NCBI RefSeq assembly: GCF_042665595.1
Contig: NZ_JBHTCT010000005.1
Location: forward strand, 62,001 to 126,000
Length of the DNA stretch: 64,000 nt
Reading direction: 5' to 3'
From: Bhargavaea changchunensis
GTDB lineage: Bacteria > Bacillota > Bacilli > Bacillales_A > Planococcaceae
The position numbers were made by a program, and so were the translations under genes. The notes beneath the pieces were generated by a model. It searched no databases and was not told where the DNA came from. It saw only the letters and a list, made by a program, of their open reading frames with translations. This document shows, piece after piece, positions 41,519 through 51,793 of this stretch (positions within the stretch are counted from its first letter, which is position 1; the number at the start of each line of letters is the position of its first letter).

Positions 41519-43297
41519 GTGCTGAAGAAGAAATTGCCGGCTTTTGTACTGGGGATGACTCTGATCGCCGGAAGTTTTCCGGTGACGGCCAACGCAAAGC
41601 CGCAGGGGGAAATCGACTATGATAGCTTTCCGGAAGTTGCGGAAGCGAACGGCGGGATGGTGGCGACCGCTCACCCGCTCGCGACCGAAATCGGCCGGGA
41701 TGTACTGAAAAAGGGAGGCAATGCGATTGATGCCGCGGTCGCCATTCAGCTCGCTTTGAATGTTACCGAGCCGATGATGTCCGGCATCGGGGGCGGCGGA
41801 TTCATGATGGTCCATGACGGTGCGACCGGCGATACGACGATCGTGAACAGCCGCGAACGTGCCCCGGGAGGCGCGTCACCGGATATGTTCCTGGATGAGA
41901 ACGGTAAGCCGGTCCCGTTTTCCGAGCGGGTGATGCACGGGACATCCGTCGGTGTGCCGGGAACGCTGAAAGGACTTGAAGAATCGCTTGACCGTTGGGG
42001 CTCCCGCCCGCTCGAGTCGCTGATCGGGCCGGCAATCAAACTCGCCGACCACGGGTTTGCGATCGACCCGGTTCTTGCAGACGCCATCGAGGACAATGAG
42101 GAAAAGCTGAAGCGCTCGGCGGCGAGGGACGTGTTCTTTGATGAAAGCGGAGAGCCGCTAGAAGAGGGCGAACTGCTCGTTCAGGATGACCTCGCCAACA
42201 CGATGAAACTCATCCGTGCCAAGGGGACAGAGGCTTTCTATGAAGGGCCGATCGCCGATGCCATCGCGGAAACCGTGCGGGAGTTCGGTGGCTCGATGAC
42301 ACCGGATGACCTCGCCCGCTACGACGTAACAATCGATGAACCGATCTGGGGCAAGTATAAAGGCTATGACATCGCCAGCATGCCGCCTCCAAGTTCCGGC
42401 GGGGTGTTCCTGCTCCAGATGCTCGGCATCCTGGACGGATTTGACCTTTCTCAATACGATGTAAAGGCATGGGAAAAGTATCATCTCCTCGCAGAGACGA
42501 TGCACTTGGCCTATGCTGACCGTGCTGCCTATGCAGGTGATCCGGAGTTTGTCGATGTGCCGGTGAACGGTCTGCTGGATCCCCGCTATATCGAGGAGCG
42601 CCGCTCTCTAATTTCGCTTGATCAGGTGAATCAGAATCCGATTGCAGGCGACCCATGGAAATATGAGCCCGGCGGTACGCCGACCGCAGCAGTCGCACAG
42701 CCGGAGAACACACAGTACGGCGAGACGACCCACTTCACTGTCGCCGATAAATACGGCAATGTCGTCTCCTATACAACGACGATCGAGCAGCTTTTCGGCT
42801 CGGGCATCATGGTGCCGGGATACGGCATCGTCCTGAACAACGAGCTGACCGACTTTGATGCAGTTCCGGGCGGCGCCAATGAAGTCCAGCCTTATAAGCG
42901 TCCGCTCAGCTCGATGACACCGACAATCGTATACGAAGACGGCAAGCCGGTCCTCACCGTCGGTTCGCCGGGAGGTCCGACCATCATCACATCGGTTCTC
43001 CAGACGATTCTTTATGCGATTGAATATGACATGGACCTGAAGTCGGCCGTAGAGGAGCCACGCATCTATACGAACAGCCTCACTTCGTACCGCTATGAAG
43101 ACGGCGTTCCTGCGGATGTACGGGCTCACCTGAACGGCATGGGCCACCGATTCGGACAGGCTCCGGTTACGATCGGCAACGTCCAGAGCATCCAAATCGA
43201 CCACGAGAACGGCACCTTCCTTGGCGTCGCGGACTCCAGCCGGAGCGGGTCCGCCGCAGGGATTGAGCTGAAAGGGAAAAAGAAAGGCCAACACTAA
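41519..43297 (+). CDS. ggt: Secreted gamma-glutamyltranspeptidase
   Basis: GGT cleaves gamma-glutamyl bonds of glutathione, glutamine or poly-gamma-glutamate outside the cell. The 592-residue precursor has a signal peptide (KKKLPAFVLGMTLIAGSFPVTANA). It has the usual GGNAIDAAVAIQLALNVTEPMMSGIGGGGF, the substrate-binding NSRERAPGGA and the autocatalytic threonine at 403 or 404 in GETTHFTVAD, followed by the small subunit (SYTTTIEQLFGSGIMVPGYGIVLNNELTDF, GSPGGPTIITSV). The start at GTG 41519 is seven bases after AAAGGAGGGG; a TTG at 41513 is too near. It is a single-gene transcript. Confidence 0.93.
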   Translation: MLKKKLPAFVLGMTLIAGSFPVTANAKPQGEIDYDSFPEVAEANGGMVATAHPLATEIGRDVLKKGGNAIDAAVAIQLALNVTEPMMSGIGGGGFMMVHDGATGDTTIVNSRERAPGGASPDMFLDENGKPVPFSERVMHGTSVGVPGTLKGLEESLDRWGSRPLESLIGPAIKLADHGFAIDPVLADAIEDNEEKLKRSAARDVFFDESGEPLEEGELLVQDDLANTMKLIRAKGTEAFYEGPIADAIAETVREFGGSMTPDDLARYDVTIDEPIWGKYKGYDIASMPPPSSGGVFLLQMLGILDGFDLSQYDVKAWEKYHLLAETMHLAYADRAAYAGDPEFVDVPVNGLLDPRYIEERRSLISLDQVNQNPIAGDPWKYEPGGTPTAAVAQPENTQYGETTHFTVADKYGNVVSYTTTIEQLFGSGIMVPGYGIVLNNELTDFDAVPGGANEVQPYKRPLSSMTPTIVYEDGKPVLTVGSPGGPTIITSVLQTILYAIEYDMDLKSAVEEPRIYTNSLTSYRYEDGVPADVRAHLNGMGHRFGQAPVTIGNVQSIQIDHENGTFLGVADSSRSGSAAGIELKGKKKGQH

Positions 43298-43353
43298 TTA
43301 CAAGGTTGAACTTTCTAGGGTATAACAGATATCGAAATCATGAGAAATAAAAT

Positions 43354-43399
43354 TAGCGGCTTCAACCCTTTGTTCGATAGGGCTGAGGCCGCATTTTTA
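43354..43399 (+). terminator. Terminator of ggt
   Basis: An imperfect stem GCGGC-TCA-CCCT with AGGG-TGA-GCCGC around GTTCGAT is followed by a T run. Confidence 0.7.
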
Positions 43400-43446
43400 T
43401 TCCGGAAAATTTACTAATTGAAATAAATGGGAACACTCAGTATTCA

Positions 43447-43710
43447 TTAATAATAGTGACCCCAGTGACCGAAATCTGTGTTTAATTCTTCCCTTAGACC
43501 AATAGTGCCTTCAAAAAAGTCTTCGTCATAAAGAATTTCGCTGCTTTCTGAGTCTCTTACAAAAACGTCACTACTTTTGTTAATCTTTTTTTGTTTTTCA
43601 TGTGTACGATTTGATAACTCAGCATAGCATTTTGAACAATAATTCAGACCTTCTGAATTGGCTGCTTCATACTCGGAATTACAGCTTTTACAAATGGATA
43701 CTCTAACCAC
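43447..43710 (-). CDS. Small zinc-ribbon protein of unknown function
   Basis: The 87-residue protein has an N-terminal CxxC pair (C7, C10) and a second (C25, C28), which form a zinc ribbon. A lysine-rich linker and an acidic C-terminus ending WGHYY follow. It starts at GTG 43710, with AAAGGAGCG seven bases upstream. Base composition is AT-rich, unlike the neighbouring ggt, and it marks the beginning of the low-GC island. No relative is recognised. Confidence 0.6.
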   Translation of the reverse strand: MVRVSICKSCNSEYEAANSEGLNYCSKCYAELSNRTHEKQKKINKSSDVFVRDSESSEILYDEDFFEGTIGLREELNTDFGHWGHYY

Positions 43711-43772
43711 GTCTAAACGCTCCTTTCTGATTTCTTTATTATATTTCTCCCCAAAACGCCCCTATAAATAAC

Positions 43773-43808
43773 AAAAAAACGCAACAGAATTTATGGTTCT
43801 GTTGCGTT
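43773..43808 (-). terminator. Terminator of the PA14/glucosaminidase gene
   Basis: On the minus strand a 12-bp perfect stem, AACGCAACAGAA with TTCTGTTGCGTT, is followed by seven T residues. Confidence 0.9.
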
Positions 43809-43820
43809 GATAATTATCAA

Positions 43821-46800
43821 TTACTTTTTATACACTGGAATATCATAAACGAAATCAGGCTTATCCAATTTGTCATAGTACCCTTGGTATGACCTAATTT
43901 GTTTAGCTGCCCAGCCTATATCCGTGGCATATTGATGCAATCCCGGATTCTCCGGATTCCACCTCATCTTGTATAAAGTGTCTTGCTTGTATGTGGGATG
44001 GTGTATATACCTGTCAGCAATCCATTTTGCACCTTCGCGAATGGCGATTGAAGGTGTTGTCCACCCTTCACGATAAGCTTTTTTGGCTCCACTTTCTAGA
44101 GGTGATTTATCATAAGCTTCAATCCCGTACATATTATAAACGACTTTTATATCTTTTAATTTTGATCGATTACTGTCTGTCACTAACTGGGCTTCTGATT
44201 TTGTATCGATTCCAACTTCTACACCCTGGGCAAGATCTGATCGTCCATGGTTGGTTTCAAGAAGTGAATGAGAAAGCAAATAAATCTCGTTGACACTGTA
44301 CTTCTTCCCTGCTTCTGCAAAAGCATCTCCTTGATTAGTTAATGTACCCTTACTTTCTAAAAATTGATTTAGCTCTTTGCCACTTACTCCTAAACTACGA
44401 GATAGTTTAACAAATTCGAAGTTATTGGCATTAGATGGGTTTATGGCCATTTCAACATCCATCTTCGGAGCATTTCTCCAAACTGGGTAAACCGCCAATT
44501 GGTACCACCCATTTTTTTCAGTAATTATTTTTAAAGGATCAGTTGTAGTCAAGTTCCCAAATAGGTGACTATCAAAGCTTCCGTTCTGAAAATATTGCGC
44601 ATTAACATTAGCAACGGATGTGTGTAAATAAGCATCCGCTCCATTATATTTTACCTTATACCACTTAGTAGAATTACTTACGGATTGTCCCGATACTATC
44701 TCACTATACTCTAATTGATTGCCTTTCGATAAACTCGTAATCACATTGTTACTCTCGACAAAAGGTTTACTTCTAAGGTTTGTGCTGTTAGATAGAACTT
44801 CTACGTTTATTTTAGCGGTTTTAGCATTCTCTTCAACAAGACTACTGTGAACGTATAAATTGCTCATATTATTATATTTGATTCGATACCACTCGGTACT
44901 CCCTTTATAAGTGAATCCAGTTATCCCCTTTTCAAGAACATCTATTATTGTTCCTTGATTTACTTTAGCTTTTATTGCGCTATCAGAAGTGTTGTTTGGA
45001 TCAGTTCGTAGAGCTACACCATTTGAGTTAATCAAAGTATCTTTATTGACCGTTAATTGTTCATGGTGAACCCAAGGTGCCAAGTTTCTATACTTATCCG
45101 TTTGAGGAGGGGGCGATAGCTTTAATTGACTCTCCAACATTTCGTTTATAGTAATATTATAATGTGAATAATGTTCCTTATTTTGTTGAGACCATTTTAT
45201 ATTAATTTTAGCAGCCCCTGTAATTTCTTCGTAATAAATTTTTATTACATTTAAACCTTTTGGTAATGAAATATAGGTATCTATCCTGTGACTTCCTGGT
45301 GAATCAATTTTATATACTTCCACATTATTCACCAAAACACGTATTTTATCATCTACTAGTCCAGTAAGATGATACACAGCTTCATCGGTCTGGAAAGTTC
45401 TCTCGAAAATCCCACTAAAATAATTGTTTGGTATTGTCTTATGAGGTGAACCTGATCCCCAATCGAATTCCACAGCTTCAGTATTTTCAACTATAGGTAT
45501 CCCATTAAACTTGTTATTATTATAAAAGTAAGACGTCCAACCTTCGCCAGCCTCTTTTGGTGTATAAGTGAAATTAATATTTGGATTTTCATTATATGTT
45601 TTATATTTCAATTCAATTTTGTGTTTCCCTTTGTTGAGATAAACCGAAGTTGAAAGACTTTCTCCCTGTTTCGCATAATCAATTCGTTCACCGTTAATAT
45701 ACAGTTCAAGTTCTCCAATACTTTTACCATCAAACTGATAAATACCACTTTTTACTTCAATCTCTTTTGAAATCAAAATAGATCTGTTTGTGTTAAAGAA
45801 ATCTTTATCAATAAAAGCAGAAGATAAGTTATCTACTTCATAAATCCTTCCACTTTGGCTAAAGTTTGTATCATCATAGTATTCAACAACCCATTTATCG
45901 GAATAACCATAAGGTTTTATATCCAAATTAATTTTTGAAGCACCTGTATATTCTTCAAAGACCACCTCTGCTGGCCATATCCCTTCTTTCAAACGGACAA
46001 TTTCATTAAATACATGTGATCCAGGTTTATTAATGTTAATAAGGTTTTTGTCACTGACACTAATTTCAACAGTATCATCGGATGAGCCACTTAAAACATA
46101 ATACCCATCTTTTTTAATTGATATATTCTTCTTGTAAATCGCAGAGAAATTATTAACGGGTATATTAGGGGCAGGAGATCCATAACCAAAATTCAAGTTA
46201 AGATTGTCATATGCCTTTTTAATTGACGGACCTTTAAAGTCGTTATTAGGGTAATATTCACCTATCCACTTTCTAGAGGTGTCAATTTCCCTTTGGTTGA
46301 ATGACAAAAGAGCATTCCCACTATATTCCACAAATCTAATTGTCACTTTATGATTTCCAGCGGGTATATAAACTATTTCACTATAATTATGGTGTCCCCT
46401 ATCGTTGATATCAACAATTTTTTGTGATCCTACGTTTATTTCCAACATATCGTCGGACTCACCATAAAACTCATAAAAGCCAGCTTCCTTAAAGTTTATA
46501 TTCTTTGTGTATTCAGCTGAAAAATTATCATTAGGGAACCCCGAAATTTTCGGACCTCCTTTGCCGAAATTTTGATTCAAGTCGGTATGAGTTAAATACT
46601 TAGGTAATCCTTTAAAAGAGGTATTGCTGTAATATGCTCCCAACCATTCATCTACTGGCAATAAATCGAATACTAATTTTGCTCCACCCGTATATTCTGT
46701 ATATGCCAATTCAACTTCAATGTCACCCTTTGGTAATTGAAGAATCTTTTCAAATGAATGATTTCCCGCTTTATTTATTGATATAGCGGTTTTACCATTT

Positions 46801-47822
46801 ATCTTTACTTCGATTAAGTCATCTACATTACCGTGAATTTTATAAAATCCGCCTTTTGAATCGAACGTCTTATAGATCTTAGCCGTAAAGTTGTTGTTCA
46901 CTACTGCTGTTCCTGGACTTCCGGAGCCCCAATTAAAGTCTAGTTTTTCACTTGTTGATAAAGCAGGGAAACCCGATCTATTTAAGTTGTTGTAGAATTC
47001 AAATCCCCACTTGGATGCAGGTATAAAATGAATATATAAAGATGCTGCTCCAGTGTACTCTTTATATATTACTTTTACTTTACGTTTTCCAGGTTTAACT
47101 TCAAACGTTTTATTTACGTAATCCCGTCCCCCTTTTTGAAAATCATATATCTTCTTTCCATCTATGTATACGGTGATTGCATCATCAAATTGACCCGCCA
47201 GTCTATAGGTAGACTCTGAGAAATCCATTTCTTTCTCAAACACAGCAGAAAAGTTGTTAGCATTAATGCCTTTAATCGGTGATCCAGACTTCCAATTATA
47301 TTTTATTCTGTGATTCTCGTCGTATATCGGTGTACCAATCTGCTCTAAATTATTATAGTACTTTATTGACCACCCTTTTACCTTCTCAATAGACACCTTA
47401 ATTTTCGCGGAGCCGGTATATTCAACATATCGAACTTCAATAAAATTATCTCCGTTTTTAAAGTCAGTATATGCAGTAAACTTTCGGGATCCTGCACCAG
47501 TTTTTTTGAAAATCGATTCCCCATTTACCAAGATATCAATTGCATCATCGACTTCACCCTCAAATTTATATACGCCACCGTTTGATTTAATTGTTGATGA
47601 AAATTCTGCAGAAAAATTATTAGTGTTTATTTCTGAATTTGGAGAGCCCCCTCCCCAATCGAAGTTAATTTTTTCAATTTCATGTTTGCTTGGAACGCCT
47701 TGAAAAGAAGTGTTGTTAAAATACTTAGCTTGCCAAGTAATTTGTTCAGCAGCATTAACTGACAATGAACTTGTTAACCATACTCCTAAACATACTAAAC
47801 TGAACAAGATCACATTCTTCAT
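43821..47822 (-). CDS. Secreted cell-wall hydrolase: seven PA14-like repeats, SH3b, glucosaminidase
   Basis: The 1333-residue protein has a signal peptide (cleavage near VNA-AEQ). Then come seven repeats of about 130 residues. Each opens with an aromatic motif (YFNNTSFQGVP, YYNNLEQIGTP, FYNNLNRSGFP, YYSNTSFKGLP, YYPNNDFKGPS, YYDDTNFSQSG, FYNNNKFNGIP) and most carry W/FGxGSP, NNFSA, a D-D pair and EYTGxAK, as in PA14 domains. The sixth is diverged. SH3b-like segments (about 945-1130: NGVALRTDP, STNLRSKPF) follow, then a GH73-type endo-N-acetylglucosaminidase with the catalytic-type LLSHSLLETNHGRSDLA. It should bind glycan and cut peptidoglycan. ATG 47822 lies nine bases after GGAGG; an ATG at 47828 is too near. 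Confidence 0.85.
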   Translation of the reverse strand: MKNVILFSLVCLGVWLTSSLSVNAAEQITWQAKYFNNTSFQGVPSKHEIEKINFDWGGGSPNSEINTNNFSAEFSSTIKSNGGVYKFEGEVDDAIDILVNGESIFKKTGAGSRKFTAYTDFKNGDNFIEVRYVEYTGSAKIKVSIEKVKGWSIKYYNNLEQIGTPIYDENHRIKYNWKSGSPIKGINANNFSAVFEKEMDFSESTYRLAGQFDDAITVYIDGKKIYDFQKGGRDYVNKTFEVKPGKRKVKVIYKEYTGAASLYIHFIPASKWGFEFYNNLNRSGFPALSTSEKLDFNWGSGSPGTAVVNNNFTAKIYKTFDSKGGFYKIHGNVDDLIEVKINGKTAISINKAGNHSFEKILQLPKGDIEVELAYTEYTGGAKLVFDLLPVDEWLGAYYSNTSFKGLPKYLTHTDLNQNFGKGGPKISGFPNDNFSAEYTKNINFKEAGFYEFYGESDDMLEINVGSQKIVDINDRGHHNYSEIVYIPAGNHKVTIRFVEYSGNALLSFNQREIDTSRKWIGEYYPNNDFKGPSIKKAYDNLNLNFGYGSPAPNIPVNNFSAIYKKNISIKKDGYYVLSGSSDDTVEISVSDKNLININKPGSHVFNEIVRLKEGIWPAEVVFEEYTGASKINLDIKPYGYSDKWVVEYYDDTNFSQSGRIYEVDNLSSAFIDKDFFNTNRSILISKEIEVKSGIYQFDGKSIGELELYINGERIDYAKQGESLSTSVYLNKGKHKIELKYKTYNENPNINFTYTPKEAGEGWTSYFYNNNKFNGIPIVENTEAVEFDWGSGSPHKTIPNNYFSGIFERTFQTDEAVYHLTGLVDDKIRVLVNNVEVYKIDSPGSHRIDTYISLPKGLNVIKIYYEEITGAAKINIKWSQQNKEHYSHYNITINEMLESQLKLSPPPQTDKYRNLAPWVHHEQLTVNKDTLINSNGVALRTDPNNTSDSAIKAKVNQGTIIDVLEKGITGFTYKGSTEWYRIKYNNMSNLYVHSSLVEENAKTAKINVEVLSNSTNLRSKPFVESNNVITSLSKGNQLEYSEIVSGQSVSNSTKWYKVKYNGADAYLHTSVANVNAQYFQNGSFDSHLFGNLTTTDPLKIITEKNGWYQLAVYPVWRNAPKMDVEMAINPSNANNFEFVKLSRSLGVSGKELNQFLESKGTLTNQGDAFAEAGKKYSVNEIYLLSHSLLETNHGRSDLAQGVEVGIDTKSEAQLVTDSNRSKLKDIKVVYNMYGIEAYDKSPLESGAKKAYREGWTTPSIAIREGAKWIADRYIHHPTYKQDTLYKMRWNPENPGLHQYATDIGWAAKQIRSYQGYYDKLDKPDFVYDIPVYKK

Positions 47823-47989
47823 CTTCATTAACCTCCGGAATAATAAGATAAGGTTATTATATAACATTTAAGTTATCTTTTTAGTTTATCCTTAAAATTT
47901 CCTGTAATCTTTGCCGAAAATTTATGTTAAACTAATGTATTGCTAATGTATTACCTATAAGACGACTATTTGCAAAAGGAGTTAGCCAA
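47823..47989. promoter_or_regulatory. Divergent AT-rich promoter region
   Basis: This 167-base gap must carry promoters for both neighbours. A TATAAT is visible on the minus strand near 47860-47870 without a clear -35, and direct copies of CTAATGTATT occur near 47930-47952. Confidence 0.35.
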
Positions 47990-50353
47990 GTGTTGATATA
48001 TAATAAAAATTTCGAGTTCGTTGTAGAGAATGATGAAATCTTCAAATTCTTTTATACATTCAACTTTAAAACTGTCACTGCCGAATTGTCGAAGAGTAAT
48101 ATTAATGATGATCCTATTATAATTGACCTTCCAGAAAATGTTGAACCCGATCAAATTGTTGCACATATACCCTTAGATGAGCGGTCCTACCTTGCAGTTT
48201 ATATTTATGATCAATCCTTGAGAATTCAAAGAGAAGCCTTAAAAGAAAATCACAGATCTTCTTTATTTCCAAAACATATTGAAAACCTAGAGGAAGAAAT
48301 CACCGTGATTGAATTGAGTGATAGTATTCTTGGGATTAAAGATATCAATGGTCGAATAGTGAAAGTTTTCTCAGAACTCCTTAATCCGTATAAGATTGAA
48401 GAAATTGTCCCTTTCGAGACTTCTCTTGAGAATAAAGAAATAATCTATATGCCTATTTCGTATATTAGTTGCGATAGATACAATTTGATTGTTTACTATG
48501 ATTTATATAGACGTGAGCTGAAATTTAAGAAAGTTATAATTGATATCGAGCAGGACCTTATAGATATTAACTTTAGGTTTAGTGGAATTAATAATATTCA
48601 ACTTTATTATGGAGAAGACAGTTCAACGTTTAATTTTACTAATAAAAAAAGAGGGAAGATAGGAAGGATTTTTGAAAACAGCGATTTAAGCTTGCTCCCA
48701 AAAGAAACAATTTTATCTATGTTTAAAGTGAACGGACAAAAATACTTTATTCATAGAAAATCTGATTACTTATTATTAACACGTAATCGTCCTTTCTACG
48801 TTTTGGGTCATGGTGTTAGAATGCACAGTTTTAACACTAAGAATAATATAATTCTCGCGGGAAGATTTACTCATTACGCTAAATATGCAAATGATAAATT
48901 TAACATTATATACCTGAACAATATTAATCACCCGATTGCTACCGTAAAACGTCTTTTTCCCAAGATACCACTATTAAGAAGACTTGTTTTTATTAAAATT
49001 CCTAAAAATAAGCTTAAAATTAATGATCAAATCCACAATAGTCTATACGTTGGTAATGCCGACTTTATTGTTCATAATCTAAAAAGAAAGTATAACGATA
49101 AAAAAGTTAAAACACTTAGTATGAATATCGACAATGAAGAAGTAGTTATCTTAAGAACAACATTAGGTGGAAACTTAGCGATTACACGAATTCCATACAC
49201 TCCTGAATATTCCAAAGTAAACCGTTTGAAAATTACGATTGCTAAGCTAGCCAGCAAGTTGTTTAAGACTAAGAAAAAGACAAATTTGTATTTCGAGAAA
49301 AAATCAAATAAAGCAGACGAATCAGGTTTCCGCATCTTTGAAAAAGTAATGCGCGAGCCCGCTGTTAATAGCTATAATTATTTCATTTTAGATTCAAGTC
49401 ACCCTGACTTTCCAAAACTAAAAGAAAAATACGGTAAATGGTTAATCGCAAAGTATAGTTTTAAACACTATCTCGAAATTTTTCGTGCCGATTATTTAAT
49501 TTCAAGTGAGTTAGCAAATCATCTATTAAATGACCGATTGTATATTGATTCAATAAGAAAACGAATAATGGACATTCCTCTTGTATTTCTTCAACACGGT
49601 ATCATGTTCGCTAAACCTGTTGATAATCCAATGGCATACGGTTTTCACAAGGATAAAAACCCATATAATATATATAAGTCTGTTATTAGTTCAGATTTAG
49701 AAGCAGAGCAGTTTTATAAAATGGCGTATTCTCCAAAAGACTTACTGAAAACTGGATTAGCCACGTTTGATTATGCAACTCTTCAACAAAACGCTAATAA
49801 AATCGCATACATGCCAACGTATCGTTATTGGGAAGAAGGTTTAATTTACAAAGGACAAATTCATAACACTTCTTACTACAAATCAATAATTGAGGTTATT
49901 AAAGCATTTGAATCTGCTAATTTACTTGATCGCCTATTAATAGTACCCCACAATAAATTTTCTGAGTTCATATTTGAAAACATGCCTGAGTATTCGACCA
50001 TTATATCCACTAACCCTTCAGAGGCACTAAAGGAGTCAGTAATTTTTATTACTGATTACTCATCTGCAATTTATGATGCAATCATGAGGGGCGCCTATCC
50101 AATTTTCCATTGGCAAGAGAAAGAATATCTGATAGATAACTACAAAGCAATCCCTCCAGTGAATGAGGAAAATGCTCCAGGACCAATATCAAGAAATCCT
50201 CAGGAATTAGTAGGCTTGGCTAAGCATGCAATTAGTGTAAACTACAAGTTAGAACCAGAATACAAAGAGAAATACATGAAAATAAACGAATTTAATGACA
50301 GAAGAAACAGTGATAGAATTATTGATTTCTTAAGATCAGATAATATCATCTGA
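47990..50353 (+). CDS. CDP-glycerol glycerophosphotransferase-family protein
   Basis: The 787-residue protein has a C-terminal half (about 450-780) of the TagB/TagF family: LVFLQHGIMFAKPVDNP, the MPTYRYW motif, LLIVPHNKF and FITDYSSAIYDAIMRG, which bind the CDP-glycerol donor. The N-terminal 400 residues are beta-rich and I do not recognise them. It would act at the inner face of the membrane on a wall teichoic acid or similar polymer. GTG 47990 follows AAAAGGAG by seven bases. Codon use is strongly AT-biased. Confidence 0.8.
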   Translation: MLIYNKNFEFVVENDEIFKFFYTFNFKTVTAELSKSNINDDPIIIDLPENVEPDQIVAHIPLDERSYLAVYIYDQSLRIQREALKENHRSSLFPKHIENLEEEITVIELSDSILGIKDINGRIVKVFSELLNPYKIEEIVPFETSLENKEIIYMPISYISCDRYNLIVYYDLYRRELKFKKVIIDIEQDLIDINFRFSGINNIQLYYGEDSSTFNFTNKKRGKIGRIFENSDLSLLPKETILSMFKVNGQKYFIHRKSDYLLLTRNRPFYVLGHGVRMHSFNTKNNIILAGRFTHYAKYANDKFNIIYLNNINHPIATVKRLFPKIPLLRRLVFIKIPKNKLKINDQIHNSLYVGNADFIVHNLKRKYNDKKVKTLSMNIDNEEVVILRTTLGGNLAITRIPYTPEYSKVNRLKITIAKLASKLFKTKKKTNLYFEKKSNKADESGFRIFEKVMREPAVNSYNYFILDSSHPDFPKLKEKYGKWLIAKYSFKHYLEIFRADYLISSELANHLLNDRLYIDSIRKRIMDIPLVFLQHGIMFAKPVDNPMAYGFHKDKNPYNIYKSVISSDLEAEQFYKMAYSPKDLLKTGLATFDYATLQQNANKIAYMPTYRYWEEGLIYKGQIHNTSYYKSIIEVIKAFESANLLDRLLIVPHNKFSEFIFENMPEYSTIISTNPSEALKESVIFITDYSSAIYDAIMRGAYPIFHWQEKEYLIDNYKAIPPVNEENAPGPISRNPQELVGLAKHAISVNYKLEPEYKEKYMKINEFNDRRNSDRIIDFLRSDNII

Positions 50354-50376
50354 TCTTAAGATATAATTAATCAAAT

Positions 50377-50421
50377 AAAAAACAGATGGTGGGAAAATAA
50401 TTTCCCCACCATCTGTTTTTT
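50377..50421. terminator. Bidirectional terminator
   Basis: AAAACAGATGGTGGG-AAA pairs with TTT-CCCCACCATCTGTTTT, flanked by A and T runs, between convergent genes. Confidence 0.9.
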
Positions 50422-50426
50422 TTATT

Positions 50427-51527
50427 TTACAGCTCTTTTTCCAATATATCCGCTATCCGCTTACTTGCATGGCCATCACCATATGGATTACTTGCATGGC
50501 TCATCTTTTCATATTCAAGTTTATTATCCAGCAATAGCTTGAAGTTTTCATAAATGTTTTCTTCACTTGTTCCTACCAATTTTAATGTACCTGCTTTTAC
50601 GCCTTCTGGACGTTCCGTTGTGTCTCGCATTACTAAAACCGGTTTCCCTAAGCTTGGAGCTTCTTCTTGAATGCCTCCGCTATCAGTAAGAATTAAATAC
50701 GATCTTGCTAGGGCATTATGAAAATCTATTACCTCTAAAGGTTCGATTATTCGAACACGGTCGGTATCCCCGAGAATGTCATTAGCTGCTTCCCTCACGA
50801 CAGGGTTCATATGAATTGGGTAGATAGCCTTGATGTCAGGATACTCATCGATAATTCTCCTAATTGCTCTAAACATGTTCCTCATAGGTTGTCCGATATT
50901 TTCGCGACGATGCGCAGTTATCATAATAAGCTTGCTATCCGAAGCCCAGTCTAAATGTTCATGTGAATATTCTTCAGTAACTGTTGTTTTCAAGGCATCA
51001 ATAGCAGTATTTCCAGTTATATGAACTATTTCCGGACGTTTTCCCTCATGAATTAAGTTTTGTTTAGACATTTCAGTTGGAGCAAAGTGGTATTGTGCTA
51101 TTAAGCCCACCGCTTGTCGGTTGAATTCTTCTGGATAAGGTGAATAGATATTATACGTCCTTAAGCCAGCCTCCACATGCCCTATTGGAATTCTTAAATA
51201 ATAACTAGCTAAAGATGCTACAAAAGTTGTGCTTGTATCACCATGAACAAGTACTACATCAGGTTTTTCCTTTTCTAAGACCGCCTTCATTTTTTCTAAA
51301 ATATTTACTGTTACATCAAAAAGTGTTTGTCTATCTTTCATAATTGATAGGTCGTAATCCGGGACCACATCAAAAGCTTTTAATACTTGATCTAACATTT
51401 CTCTGTGCTGGCCGGTTACACAAACAATAGTTTCTAATTTCTCACGTTCCTTTAGTTCTTTTACTAATGGACACATTTTTATAGCCTCGGGACGGGTTCC
51501 AAAAACCAATAGAACTTTTTTCTTCAT
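50427..51527 (-). CDS. wecB: UDP-N-acetylglucosamine 2-epimerase (non-hydrolysing)
   Basis: This enzyme (MnaA/WecB) interconverts UDP-GlcNAc and UDP-ManNAc; ManNAc is part of the linkage unit of wall teichoic acid. The 366 residues show LVFGTRPEAIKMCPL, CVTGQHREMLDQVL, VLVHGDTSTTF, GHVEAGLRTYNIYSPYPEEFNRQ, ITAHRRENIGQPM and LTDSGGIQEEAPSLGKPVLVMRDTTERPEG, all diagnostic. Its AT-rich composition matches the island. No strong ribosome binding site was seen ahead of the ATG at 51527. Confidence 0.94.
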   Translation of the reverse strand: MKKKVLLVFGTRPEAIKMCPLVKELKEREKLETIVCVTGQHREMLDQVLKAFDVVPDYDLSIMKDRQTLFDVTVNILEKMKAVLEKEKPDVVLVHGDTSTTFVASLASYYLRIPIGHVEAGLRTYNIYSPYPEEFNRQAVGLIAQYHFAPTEMSKQNLIHEGKRPEIVHITGNTAIDALKTTVTEEYSHEHLDWASDSKLIMITAHRRENIGQPMRNMFRAIRRIIDEYPDIKAIYPIHMNPVVREAANDILGDTDRVRIIEPLEVIDFHNALARSYLILTDSGGIQEEAPSLGKPVLVMRDTTERPEGVKAGTLKLVGTSEENIYENFKLLLDNKLEYEKMSHASNPYGDGHASKRIADILEKEL

Positions 51528-51747
51528 ATACTCATTCCACGACCTTTCATTTCAACTCTAAAGTATATTCAGCATTCTTCCCAAGAATATTATCAAGAAT
51601 AACCCTTAAAGTCTAACCAATTCATTTTCCCCTTCCTTATTAATGTTACTAATAAAGTTCAAACATAAATTTCTCCTCTTTACATAAGTAGTTCGCGCTG
51701 TAAACTTGCAAAAAACATAGATATGTATTTAGTTGATCTTAATGAAT

Positions 51748-51785
51748 TGAAAAACCTGACCATCTGTTGAAGTGGTCAGGCTCAG
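51748..51785 (-). terminator. Terminator of the patatin gene
   Basis: On the minus strand CCTGACCA and TGGTCAGG pair around a short loop, followed by a T run, past the stop at 51794. Confidence 0.8.
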
Positions 51786-51793
51786 TTTGAGGC

